IMG/VR virus record: IMGVR_UViG_3300020183_000249
Location: 1 to 34,862 of that record
Origin: a virus
Direction: 5' to 3' (one strand)
Length of the DNA: 34,862 nucleotides
Positions 1-8,463 of the stretch are shown one piece after another. How positions within the stretch are numbered: position 1 is the first letter of the stretch; each line of letters starts with the position of its first letter. A model generated the notes under the pieces. It saw only the letters and a program-made list of their open reading frames with translations. It ran no database searches and was not told the origin of the DNA. Made by a program: the position numbers and the translations under genes.

Positions 1-1266
1 TATTGTGTACCAACCTCCACCTCTACTAAATACATCATATCCAAGTCTTGCACTCATCGCTTCTATTTCACTTCTGCTATACATTTTATCTGTTGTTACA
101 AAGTATTTGCAGAACTCCCTTGATGTAACTAAATCTGAATCATTAAACCCCTGCCTCCACTCGTATGAATACCTGATCAGAAATTCAGTTGTTTTCGGCT
201 TCATTGATTCAACGATCTCTGAAATTGGTGCAGTCAATTTACGTTCAATGATTATTGATTTATCATCTCCTTTACCAATAGATGTTTCAGTTGACTTCAA
301 ATATCCTTTTTCTTCAAGTATTCCGATCACACGTTTAACCGCACCCACATCTTCCTTTAAAACCTCTGCAATAACTTCAGGTGTAATCCTTTTATCTTTA
401 GTAATCAGATCAAGTATATTTGACTGCAACTGTGTTACATCTTCAAACAGTTGTGTTTCCTGAAAGTATGCACGTTTTTTAAACACGTTAAAGTTATTTC
501 TACTTTCCCCAAATTCATCTAATGATTTAAAATCAAAGTGTGCAGACAATGCAACCTTTTCACATTCAGGTACAGGCTGCTGATATTTATTTATATCAAT
601 ACCTGCTTTTTCAAGTAACCATTCTTTAGGTGCTATTTGCAGAAGTGCTGCTTCTGTTAATTCCATTCCGATTGGTTCGGTAGGAATAATCTTTAAATCT
701 TCCGCATAACCTGCATATCCTGCCAACATATTGAATGTTGATTCAAGGAACATTTGTTTTGCGTTTACATAAGTATTCTTGAAAATCTCATACCCATCAC
801 GCATCTCTGTTCTGCTTCCAAGTTTACCTGCTTCAGCAATACCGAATATGCTCGGTGTTGTGATCATGTGTCCGCTGAAAATATTGGTCTGTATTAAACT
901 GTCAACCCTTCCAAAGTCCTCTTTTGTCAAATCAGATTGACCAAGATCATCAATGATTGGCTTACGTGAAGCATCATTAACGAATGCCAACATATATTTT
1001 ATGCCATCAGCACCTGTATATGTATTTTTAAATTTACGATGAATTACACTTTGCTCATCAGGTGAAGGTTCACCATTAGGAAGTGTGATAAGTTTACTTG
1101 CAGAAAACCCTGTTTTGGCATTACCAAGAACGTGCTTTGAAACCTCGATATCAGATTCAATATAGTTTAATGCACCAAAATACGAAGGCAAAGCATATAC
1201 CTGCGACAAAGGTCTGTACTCCTTCATGTAAAGTATTTGTTTTCCCTGTGGGTTTTTAGGGTTAAA
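1..1266. repeat. Left terminal homology (matches 33460-34862)
   Basis: Bases 1-1266 align to the right end of the window with only scattered substitutions, except for one replaced block: 545-665 here against about 34005-34262 there, a net 138-base difference. The ends therefore carry two alleles of the same portal segment. It probably marks contig closure of a circular or permuted genome, not a true long terminal repeat, because the copies differ. Confidence 0.8.
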
Positions 1267-1713
1267 AACAGGATAAACTTTATATTTCTCTTTATTATCT
1301 TTCCAATCTTCTTTATACCAAAACTGAGTATTATCCTTATTGGTTCTGAATTTGGTATAATCACAATGCCATATTTCTGCGATTCGCCCTATTCCCCAAA
1401 TAACTTCCAAATAAGCACCTCCAAACAGTTCGATGTCCAATGATACCTTTCGGGTAACATCATCCAAATTTTCGGTTCTATTTGGCTTCTTAATGAATCC
1501 TTCGCTACCTGTCCAACCATTCCCACAGATGTAATGTACCTTTGACTTTACAATCGAATTGTGTTTAGCACTTTTGTTAAAAAGTTCCATAAGATAGTTA
1601 GGATAATCATTACGATGACCATAACCGATCCATCCTTCACCTTTCTTTTCGATATATTCAGGCTGCTTTGCTTCTGCAAATTGAACAAGTACAAATTGAT
1701 TTTCTAAACTCAT
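1..1713 (-). CDS. Portal protein with C-terminal winged-helix and F-like extension (left copy, 3' end cut by window)
   Basis: This protein forms the dodecameric ring at the capsid vertex through which DNA enters. The reading frame opens at the ATG at 1713 (MSLENQFVLVQFAEAK) and stays open to the window edge, so about the last 22 residues are missing. The middle has the look of phage portals (IFSGHMITTPSIFGIAEAG, then a long helix with YVNAKQMFLESTFN). After about residue 390 come a winged-helix-like stretch (KRITPEVIAEVLKEDVGAVK) and a segment with TSREFCKYF and RGGGWYTI, which I read as an SPP1 gp7/Mu F-like minor head domain; that fusion is inferred. The start overlaps the previous stop by ATGA. 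Compared with the right-end copy, a segment at about 545-665 is different and 46 codons shorter. Confidence 0.85.
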   Translation of the reverse strand, partial: MSLENQFVLVQFAEAKQPEYIEKKGEGWIGYGHRNDYPNYLMELFNKSAKHNSIVKSKVHYICGNGWTGSEGFIKKPNRTENLDDVTRKVSLDIELFGGAYLEVIWGIGRIAEIWHCDYTKFRTNKDNTQFWYKEDWKDNKEKYKVYPVFNPKNPQGKQILYMKEYRPLSQVYALPSYFGALNYIESDIEVSKHVLGNAKTGFSASKLITLPNGEPSPDEQSVIHRKFKNTYTGADGIKYMLAFVNDASRKPIIDDLGQSDLTKEDFGRVDSLIQTNIFSGHMITTPSIFGIAEAGKLGSRTEMRDGYEIFKNTYVNAKQMFLESTFNMLAGYAGYAEDLKIIPTEPIGMELTEAALLQIAPKEWLLEKAGIDINKYQQPVPECEKVALSAHFDFKSLDEFGESRNNFNVFKKRAYFQETQLFEDVTQLQSNILDLITKDKRITPEVIAEVLKEDVGAVKRVIGILEEKGYLKSTETSIGKGDDKSIIIERKLTAPISEIVESMKPKTTEFLIRYSYEWRQGFNDSDLVTSREFCKYFVTTDKMYSRSEIEAMSARLGYDVFSRGGGWYTI

Positions 1714-2084
1714 TGTCTTATTTTATATGTGTCAGTTGTAGAATATTCTGTATATACTTCCTCTGATTCCTTTAGCATCATAATACCGCTTTCCAAAAGG
1801 GTTAAACCTGTGGTTGTGGTATTAGTTGCACTCGTTTGCTGATATATGGAATACGTGTACTGACCATTAAGTTTACTTAAAAAATATTGATTAACATTCA
1901 ACAGGAATTTATTGTACCTATCCTTATATGAAGATAAATCTTTTGCGTTAGTTAGCACAAATTTTACTTCAGTATTTGTTGACCTCTGTTCAAACACAAA
2001 TAGGTAATTCGGTGAAGATATAGTTTGCTTCTCCGTTAAAGTAAAATATACATTCTGAATTTGTCCTTTTGTTAGTACTATCAC
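1710..2084 (-). CDS. Unknown structural protein upstream of portal
   Basis: This 124-residue protein has no motif I recognise. It starts at a GTG (MIVLTKGQIQNVYFTL) and its stop overlaps the portal start by ATGA, so the two are translationally coupled. The middle is rich in Thr and Ser (TNTTTTGLTLLES) and the pattern of alternating polar and apolar residues suggests beta structure. Lying between tail tube and portal, it may be a head or neck component, but this is position-based inference. A terminator separates it from the tail tube gene, so it may need its own promoter; a near-match to the -7 box (TACATTTA) lies just upstream. Confidence 0.75.
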   Translation of the reverse strand: MIVLTKGQIQNVYFTLTEKQTISSPNYLFVFEQRSTNTEVKFVLTNAKDLSSYKDRYNKFLLNVNQYFLSKLNGQYTYSIYQQTSATNTTTTGLTLLESGIMMLKESEEVYTEYSTTDTYKIRQ

Positions 2085-2115
2085 AACAATAAATGTAAAA
2101 AACGTTGGATATTAA

Positions 2116-2146
2116 CAAAAATGCCCCACCATATCGGAAGGGCATT
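2116..2146 (-). terminator. Rho-independent terminator after tail tube gene
   Basis: On the minus strand AATGCCC (2146-2140) pairs with GGGCATT (2126-2120), enclosing 13 bases, followed directly by TTTT at 2119-2116. It sits 20 bases after the tail tube stop and would limit read-through into the 124-residue gene and portal. Confidence 0.75.
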
Positions 2147-2168
2147 CTTAACCATCAAACTTCACTAC

Positions 2169-2690
2169 TTATGCACCTGCGGTTTCCAATTGTCCTGCGA
2201 CAGTTGAATTAACTTCGGGTGCAAGTTCTGATTCCTGACCTGTGAAAGTCAAAGAATAACCTGAACGATCACCAAGTGCAGCACCGCTTTGAGCAGAACC
2301 GCCTGTAATATCTATTCCTTTTGTCAGTCCAAGATACCACCATTTACCATTATTGTCTTTTGCTACTGAGACTAAAAGATTCTTTGCCAATAACAGGATT
2401 TCGTTTCTTGTATTTGCCTGAAGTTTATTCAGGATGATTGTCAATTCTTGCTGATAGAAAATTGTTCCATTCTCAACAGAAGCATTAACATTCTCAACAA
2501 AACTTGATGTGCCTTTAACCAACTCATACTTGTAAAATCTCTTTCCAGACTTTTTAGTTAGAGCAGTCATAACACCACCTGAAACTGTGTAAGAACTTAC
2601 ATCTGATGATGCCATGAAGTAAACTTCAGTTATACCACCAAGTGAATCTTTACAGTCTAATGTGTAGCCTTGCGTTAGTGCACAGGGCAT
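2169..2690 (-). CDS. Major tail tube protein
   Basis: This 173-residue protein probably polymerises into the tail tube. The N terminus MPCALTQGYTLDCKDSLGGI is, from memory, typical of tail-tube proteins in Bacteroidota phages: a short Cys-containing start and a Gly-rich turn followed by beta-rich sequence (ITEVYFMASSDVSSYTVSGG). Its size, beta-rich composition and flanking terminators, which fit high expression, agree. It lies directly after the major capsid gene, not beside the tail assembly chaperone, an unusual placement. A second capsid or decoration protein is a less likely alternative. Confidence 0.7.
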   Translation of the reverse strand: MPCALTQGYTLDCKDSLGGITEVYFMASSDVSSYTVSGGVMTALTKKSGKRFYKYELVKGTSSFVENVNASVENGTIFYQQELTIILNKLQANTRNEILLLAKNLLVSVAKDNNGKWWYLGLTKGIDITGGSAQSGAALGDRSGYSLTFTGQESELAPEVNSTVAGQLETAGA

Positions 2691-2714
2691 ATTATTTAAT
2701 TTTAATTGTTATAT

Positions 2715-2737
2715 AAAAAGGGCAGTTTTACCTGCCC
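2715..2737 (-). terminator. Rho-independent terminator after major capsid gene
   Basis: On the minus strand GGGCAG (2737-2732) and CTGCCC (2725-2720) form a 6-bp G+C-rich stem with a 6-base loop, followed by TTTTT at 2719-2715. It begins 5 bases after the capsid stop codon. Confidence 0.85.
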
Positions 2738-2742
2738 ATTTA

Positions 2743-3696
2743 TTATGCAAGGATGAACTTAACAATCTCATCAGGGAATGCGATGTTAACACCCATCTTA
2801 AATTCAGATACGAAACGTACTTGATCAGCTTCTTTTGCATAGAAGATTTCAAATTTTTCTTCTTCATTCAAAAGGTCTGTACCCAAAAAAAGATTGCTCA
2901 ATCTCAAAGCGTATGCTTTATTTGTTCCGTTCAAACCTTGTACTGCAATAACTTTTATTGGTGTACCTGGCAAAATAAATTCGCTATCAGCTTTTACATC
3001 AATTGAATAATGAAACTGATTTGCATTTTTAAGTGCAACAGTATATGTTCTAAACAAATCCTGACCACAGAAAATTGCCATATCATCAGCAGCTACTACC
3101 TGTGCAGGAATTGCTTTATATATTCCATCAAAAATTGAAATTACATTACCTGCTGTTATTGAAGAAAGAGGAGCACCTGAAATAAAAGCTGATACGTTTG
3201 AATCTACAACACCTGCCGCAGCACCAATCAACTTAACCAAACCATCAAATTTGTTAAGGTTTACGTTAGCTGATGCAGTATCACCCTGCCAAATAGCAGT
3301 TTCAAGTTGTGATGCAATTCTCTTTGCTTTCTTGTCAGCAAACTCTTGTTCGAATGGAATGCTATCATACATTGAACCAGTTGGCAAAGCCTTCTGCAAG
3401 TATTTAGCTTCCAAGTCTTTCGGACAAAGTGCTTCATTAACTTTAATTTTACCAACAGTTACAGTTCTTTGTGTGAAAGAAGTTGAACCTGATGCGTTAA
3501 AACCGCATGATCCACCTGCTTGAAAAACTGCGTCTGTGTCCATGATGTTAATGGTTTCTGCGGATTTTACTCCGACCATTACGTTACCTGCACTCTTAAT
3601 CAAAGATGCAGTTTTAGCACCCAATACAGATGATGTAACCAAAAGAGCTTCATTCTGCTCTGTATAGGCTGCAAGGGTTGATACGTCAAATGCCAT
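2743..3696 (-). CDS. Major capsid protein
   Basis: This 317-residue protein is the probable HK97-fold shell subunit. It starts MAFDVSTLAAYTEQNEALLV, and its middle has capsid-like features: an E-loop-like stretch with GSTSFTQRTVTVGKIKVNEA, a spine-helix-like segment (EQEFADKKAKRIASQLETAI) and a P-domain-like DDMAIFCGQDLFRTY. The C terminus (VRFVSEFKMGVNIAFPDEIV) resembles the closing strand of Bacteroidota phage capsids. It follows a protease-like and a scaffold-like gene, the usual head order, and has its own terminator. There is no long cleavable delta domain at its N terminus; scaffold function is in the separate upstream gene. Confidence 0.85.
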   Translation of the reverse strand: MAFDVSTLAAYTEQNEALLVTSSVLGAKTASLIKSAGNVMVGVKSAETINIMDTDAVFQAGGSCGFNASGSTSFTQRTVTVGKIKVNEALCPKDLEAKYLQKALPTGSMYDSIPFEQEFADKKAKRIASQLETAIWQGDTASANVNLNKFDGLVKLIGAAAGVVDSNVSAFISGAPLSSITAGNVISIFDGIYKAIPAQVVAADDMAIFCGQDLFRTYTVALKNANQFHYSIDVKADSEFILPGTPIKVIAVQGLNGTNKAYALRLSNLFLGTDLLNEEEKFEIFYAKEADQVRFVSEFKMGVNIAFPDEIVKFILA

Positions 3697-3701
3697 TTTT
3701 T

Positions 3702-4286
3702 TTAATTTTTATTGTTTAAAATTGCGTTACGATATTTATTAAGTCTTTCAAACTTAATGTCTTTTGTTGCTTCGAACTTGAAAGTCTGTGGCATCTCAAT
3801 CGGATCAGCCTGTGGAACTTTACTCATTTCTTCGATCAGTTCAACCACTTGTGCAAATCCTGTTTTAGATTTACTTTCAAGTGCCTCAATCTTCGCCATC
3901 AAAGCAGCGTTAATAATTTCCATGTTAGAAATTTTTGACTGAAATTCAGCAGCCATTTCTTCTATTTTCTTGTCCATTTTCTTTGACTCAACCTCAACAT
4001 TTTCTTGACTTGGTTCTTCAGCTTTCTCAATCTCAACGATCTTACCTTCAAGGGTTGAAATCTGTGTACCATCTGCCAATTGATGCTCACCATCAGGTGC
4101 GTTTGAGCCATCTTCCAATTTTACTTCACCACCTACTTCAAGGGATGAAATCATAACCTTCGTGCCATCTGCAAGGGTATATTCTGCGAAATCAGCAGCT
4201 TTAACTTCCTCAACAGGTGCTTCTTCGGGTTTAGGCATATCTTCGAAAAGTGCCTTGATTTTTAGTATTGCTTCTTTAGGATTCAT
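3702..4286 (-). CDS. Head scaffold-like protein
   Basis: This 194-residue acidic protein probably assists capsid assembly. Residues 35-90 hold two related beta-like motifs (YTLADGTKVMISSLEVGGEV and HQLADGTQISTLEGKIVEIE). Residues 95-145 are a predicted coiled coil (KKMDKKIEEMAAEFQSKISN, then MAKIEALESKSK). The C terminus is basic (FERLNKYRNAILNNKN), as expected for a scaffold that touches the shell. It lies 5 bases upstream of the capsid gene and after a protease-like gene. The scaffold role is inferred from position, charge and coiled coil. Confidence 0.6.
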   Translation of the reverse strand: MNPKEAILKIKALFEDMPKPEEAPVEEVKAADFAEYTLADGTKVMISSLEVGGEVKLEDGSNAPDGEHQLADGTQISTLEGKIVEIEKAEEPSQENVEVESKKMDKKIEEMAAEFQSKISNMEIINAALMAKIEALESKSKTGFAQVVELIEEMSKVPQADPIEMPQTFKFEATKDIKFERLNKYRNAILNNKN

Positions 4287-4319
4287 ACTTTTATTTTAAA
4301 TGTGAATAAACAAATTATA

Positions 4320-4907
4320 TTACCACTTAACAGAAGATAAAATTCGCTTTATATCTTCTATCATCTTCTGATCCTTTGATTGTTCTTTCTTATATTCAAA
4401 GATACCTTCAACAGAAAAACCCTTCACTTCACCATTCTTGACCTTCTGCCAAACCTCATCATTGTAAACTTTAAAAGAGCCAAACCATGATCCTTCAGGT
4501 GCATCTTCAAAACCCTTCATTGGTGGAATGCCACGTTCTTTGTCAGATATAAAGGACTCGAACATAACAATATCTTCAACCTTAAAATCAGGATTATGCT
4601 CCAAGTTAACATTAGCTTGATAGCCTTTCTTAAAAAACTTCTGTGCAATTTTGAGAATAGTATCTTTGCTGAAAGTAACATAGTAATCGCCATGAGTATT
4701 GTCGCTGCGAAAAATAGGTGTATCAGCCAACATAAGAGCACCGCTGATAATACGCTGATCTTCCGAAACAATTTGAAATACGTGTTTATCTTTAAAAGCA
4801 TTCCAATTCCTTTGAATCGCAGGTCTGTCAACTAATGCCACGAAGTTCACTTCTGCATCATCTTCGACATCCTCATTTATCATTAATTCGTACAATGGTA
4901 ATTCCAT
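4320..4907 (-). CDS. XkdF-like prohead protease
   Basis: This 195-residue protein matches what I know of the XkdF family, thought to be head-maturation proteases. Marks are FVALVDRPAIQRNWNAFKD near the N terminus, ISGALMLADTPIFRSD, a NVNLEHN motif with a candidate catalytic His, FESFISD with a candidate Ser, and GSWFGSFKVYNDEVWQKVKN followed by GEVKGFSVEG. It directly precedes the scaffold-like and capsid genes, the standard place for a prohead protease. The catalytic assignment is inferred from pattern only. Confidence 0.75.
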   Translation of the reverse strand: MELPLYELMINEDVEDDAEVNFVALVDRPAIQRNWNAFKDKHVFQIVSEDQRIISGALMLADTPIFRSDNTHGDYYVTFSKDTILKIAQKFFKKGYQANVNLEHNPDFKVEDIVMFESFISDKERGIPPMKGFEDAPEGSWFGSFKVYNDEVWQKVKNGEVKGFSVEGIFEYKKEQSKDQKMIEDIKRILSSVKW

Positions 4908-4942
4908 AAAAATAAATGTTTTGATTTTTAGTAATTATCTAC

Positions 4943-6439
4943 TTAACCAAATTTAGCTTTTTGTTTAATTGCTTCAATTCTTTTCTGACTTGCACTTATA
5001 TCTGTTTCAACAACGTATGCCCTGATTGCCTGATTTCCGATTGCGTTAATTGATGCCTGATCAATTCTTGTTGTTGCAATATTTGATGTTGGACTTATTG
5101 GTGAAGTCGTACTTATTCCTGAAGGTATAGAAGCAGATGCACCACTTCTACTTGGAATAGGTGTTTTAGCAATATTTTTTACTGCACTTAATCCCGATGC
5201 AAGTATCGTTGCAACTGATGCAACTTTCTGTATTGTTCCGAAGGGTTCAGGTATTGTTGTTTTATTTGCAAGTACCTCCGTAACACCTGTATATGTATTG
5301 ATAATTGCCTGTGCTAAACTTAATGCTTTACCTGCTGCCGTATTTTTACCAACTAATTCAGACAACTCACCAAGTGCTATGCCTGTCATATAATAGGCAT
5401 TCTGTTTTGCCTGTTCACGTGCAATAGTATCTTCAGCTAATTTTTTTTGATCATCATTTTGTTTGATAATATTTGCACTTCTTGTTTTTTGTAATTGATC
5501 TTGTCTTTGTTCTTCTTGCTGAAATAAACCTTCGACAGTTTCATCTTCTTCTTTTGCTATACGTTTAGCTTCCTGACTTCTGTTTTCAAGTGATTGCATT
5601 TCAAGCCTGAATGCTGCTCTTTGTGCTCCAAGTTCATCTTCACGATATTTTTGTAATCTTGCAGCTTCCTCTTTCTTTTCCTGATCTATTTTTCTTTTTC
5701 TTTCTTCTGCTGCTCTTTGTCTTTCTGCTTCAAGTTTTTTATTCTTTTCTACTTCATCATCAACTACTTTTTTATTTGTTTTTTCTACCTTTTTAACTTC
5801 CTCATCTTTGAACCCAAGAAACTTTGCTGCTTTGTCTATAATGTTACCAAGAAAATCACCAACAGGTTTCAATGCAGGTATCAGTCTATAAAGTGCTTCC
5901 TTTAATTTATCAAAGTTTTGTATAATCAAAGGAATTGCAATAGCCAATAAACCTATTCCTGTTGCAGCAATAGCACCACGAAGTGTACTAAATGCAGTAA
6001 CAACCTGTGTCTTAATAACTGCTGCAAGTCTTTGAAAATCTTTGACAGAATCTGTTATTGTTGATAACCCTTGTGATAATGCGAGTGCTGATTGTACACG
6101 TAACAATTGTTTTTCTACTTCCTTCGATTCAACACCAAATAAACCTATTGCACCTTGCACCGCAGTAAATCCACCTGCAACTGCGGTTAATGCACCACTT
6201 AATGCTTGAAACTTTTTACCGGGATCAAATAAATTTGCAGTTTCACTTGCTTCTTGTATAGCATCTTTGAATAACGCTACCTTTTTAGCTGCTGCAACTG
6301 CTTCCTTACTATATTCTCCAAATGTAGTTTGTGCTGCAATTAATTCTGCATTTGCTTCTTTTAAGGCTTTCTTTACTTCACCTAAATTTTTAAATGCATT
6401 ACCGCCAATATTTATCTGTAAATTTAATGTTTCTGCCAT
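4943..6439 (-). CDS. Tail tape measure protein
   Basis: At 498 residues this protein should set tail length and is ejected with DNA. It has the expected layout: an Ala-rich helical N terminus (KALKEANAELIAAQTTFGEY), hydrophobic helices near residues 85-100 and 155-175 (GIGLLAIAIPLIIQNF), a long charged coiled coil at about 230-345 (ERQRAAEERKRKIDQEKKEE), another hydrophobic Ala-rich stretch, and a low-complexity Ser/Ile/Pro-rich tail. The length implies a short siphovirus tail, very roughly 70-75 nm at 0.15 nm per residue. Its start overlaps the stop of the preceding 674-residue tail gene by one base. Confidence 0.85.
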   Translation of the reverse strand: MAETLNLQINIGGNAFKNLGEVKKALKEANAELIAAQTTFGEYSKEAVAAAKKVALFKDAIQEASETANLFDPGKKFQALSGALTAVAGGFTAVQGAIGLFGVESKEVEKQLLRVQSALALSQGLSTITDSVKDFQRLAAVIKTQVVTAFSTLRGAIAATGIGLLAIAIPLIIQNFDKLKEALYRLIPALKPVGDFLGNIIDKAAKFLGFKDEEVKKVEKTNKKVVDDEVEKNKKLEAERQRAAEERKRKIDQEKKEEAARLQKYREDELGAQRAAFRLEMQSLENRSQEAKRIAKEEDETVEGLFQQEEQRQDQLQKTRSANIIKQNDDQKKLAEDTIAREQAKQNAYYMTGIALGELSELVGKNTAAGKALSLAQAIINTYTGVTEVLANKTTIPEPFGTIQKVASVATILASGLSAVKNIAKTPIPSRSGASASIPSGISTTSPISPTSNIATTRIDQASINAIGNQAIRAYVVETDISASQKRIEAIKQKAKFG

Positions 6440-8463
6440 TAGAATACTTTTGTTATTACTTTCAATAATTCAATCTTACTTGTCTTATAATCAATACTGT
6501 TGTAACCTTCTATTTTGTTTATTCTGAATAGTTGGTTATCAATCATCACTAATTTCCCGAAATTCAAATTCAATACATCAACTGCATTTAATAGTATGTT
6601 GCAAGTTAGTAACTTCGAATCCTTATCTGTTATTTCAGCCATATAGTCCGAATAATACGCATTGAATAGATTTGTTGTTGGGTATGTATCAGTAACGAAA
6701 TATACTTCACGTGGTGCACCGAAATTTATATCATCTGTTGGATCATCAGGATCATTAACATGACCTGCATATCCGTATGATGTTAACGTTGCCTTATCTG
6801 TTGCACCATCTTGTATCTTGTATGATGTTTTATTTGTTAATTTCTTTGCTTGTAATACCCTAATCACAAAGTCCATTGGATCAGTCTTTGTATTCTCATT
6901 TGATTTTTTGTAAATAGCAGGGTATATTTTATCTTTATTTTCTGCCTGAAATAAAACTGTTGGTGCAAATATTATTTCAGTCGAATCAGTATCTTTAACA
7001 AAATCAAATTCAGTATCGTATATGCGATCAGCATAACCTTCGTTGTATTTCTTTCTGTAATTTTCATTGTAATAATCGTTGTCATCTTTATATTTAAAGT
7101 GATAGTATCTTGCATTGATTTCACTCATTGGTTTAATACTCATCGGTTGCGATCTGTCAACTTTGTTTGTCCAATCTACAAATGATTCATCATAAAAGTC
7201 AATGTATGGTTTAATGTGTATTTTGTTTGTTTCGTATTGATCATCGTAAACATACAGGTTAAACATTTTGCAAATTGATAAAAAGAAATCCCTTTGAAAT
7301 ATGCCTTTAGGTATTGAATTATTTAAAACAATACCTTCTCCATAATTTACAGGTACATCAACACCACCTGCTGCTTCTATTTTTAAGAACCCTGAATCTA
7401 TACTATATTCAGTTGCAGCACTATAAACATAAACATCAACTGTGTCATTTGTATTTAGTGTTGTTGTGTATTGCAAAGTTGTTGTAAATGTTAATGGTAA
7501 ATAACTAATTGGGAATATTTGTGTTGCAACATCGCTACTGTTTACACGCAAAGCAACTGTTACATCATAGTAATTACTTCCATCAGATTGCACATTAATA
7601 AAATCACCACGCAAATCAAGTGTTATTGTACAACTCAAGGGTGGTGTTCCGTTATATCTGTAAGCATTACCTACCAATGTAAAATCACCTGCGGTTGTAA
7701 CTGTAAAATCAGGGTAACTATCTGTGTTATATGTTGCAGCATTTGCATCTGCATTAAATGCGTTTGTGCTTGAATTACTCAAAACTGCCTTGTTAGATGG
7801 AATGACCATTCTTTTTAACAGGTTCGTATCAAGCAATGGAAAGTTCCATGTATATCCTGAATTTTCGACAATTTTATTAAGATATTCTTTCACATACAAA
7901 GCAGGTTTGAATGCCTTAAATTGAAAGTCAGTATTGTTGCTTGTTACGTTTCCGTAATCTATCAAAGGATAAAAAACACCTGATGCGTTTATATTGTCCC
8001 ATGATGCGGTTATGTTTGCGACTGTCCAATCTTCATCGTATTCTGAAAAGTCCAAATCTTCTAATCGTTTGTTTCCAAGTGCAGACATAAACCCACCAAG
8101 ATCACCATACACATTGCATTGATATTCGATTGCCTGTCCTGTAATGACCACCTCAAGCAACCTCAATACCCCTTTAAATATCTGAATGCCATCAACAAAT
8201 ATTCTGCAAGGTGCTACCTGCGATGCGTTAAAATTATAATTAACATTCGGCAGGGATATATTTGTGAAATTGCTATTTGCTAAATCGAAAATGTAACCGA
8301 ATACTTTGTTATTCTGTGCCGATCCTGCAATGTTTATTGTCTTGGAATAGGTAGTGTTTTTACTACCAAAATCTGCTATGTCATCAATAGCGAATGTAAA
8401 TTCGGTATCAATGTCATTCATCAAATCAAGTTCCTCGTTATTTATGAATATCTGTGTCCTCAT
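6439..8463 (-). CDS. Large tail protein, probably distal tail or baseplate hub-like
   Basis: This 674-residue protein starts MRTQIFINNEELDLMNDIDT, a pattern I associate with tail-tip proteins of Bacteroidota phages. It is beta-rich, with SKTINIAGSAQNNKVFGYIF near residue 40, a structured middle (KPALYVKEYLNKIVENSGYT) and a C terminus with LLNAVDVLNLNFGKLVMIDN. It is coupled to the 395-residue gene before it by ATGA and abuts the tape measure. The hub or tail-associated role rests on position and composition; no enzymatic motif is visible. Confidence 0.6.
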   Translation of the reverse strand: MRTQIFINNEELDLMNDIDTEFTFAIDDIADFGSKNTTYSKTINIAGSAQNNKVFGYIFDLANSNFTNISLPNVNYNFNASQVAPCRIFVDGIQIFKGVLRLLEVVITGQAIEYQCNVYGDLGGFMSALGNKRLEDLDFSEYDEDWTVANITASWDNINASGVFYPLIDYGNVTSNNTDFQFKAFKPALYVKEYLNKIVENSGYTWNFPLLDTNLLKRMVIPSNKAVLSNSSTNAFNADANAATYNTDSYPDFTVTTAGDFTLVGNAYRYNGTPPLSCTITLDLRGDFINVQSDGSNYYDVTVALRVNSSDVATQIFPISYLPLTFTTTLQYTTTLNTNDTVDVYVYSAATEYSIDSGFLKIEAAGGVDVPVNYGEGIVLNNSIPKGIFQRDFFLSICKMFNLYVYDDQYETNKIHIKPYIDFYDESFVDWTNKVDRSQPMSIKPMSEINARYYHFKYKDDNDYYNENYRKKYNEGYADRIYDTEFDFVKDTDSTEIIFAPTVLFQAENKDKIYPAIYKKSNENTKTDPMDFVIRVLQAKKLTNKTSYKIQDGATDKATLTSYGYAGHVNDPDDPTDDINFGAPREVYFVTDTYPTTNLFNAYYSDYMAEITDKDSKLLTCNILLNAVDVLNLNFGKLVMIDNQLFRINKIEGYNSIDYKTSKIELLKVITKVF

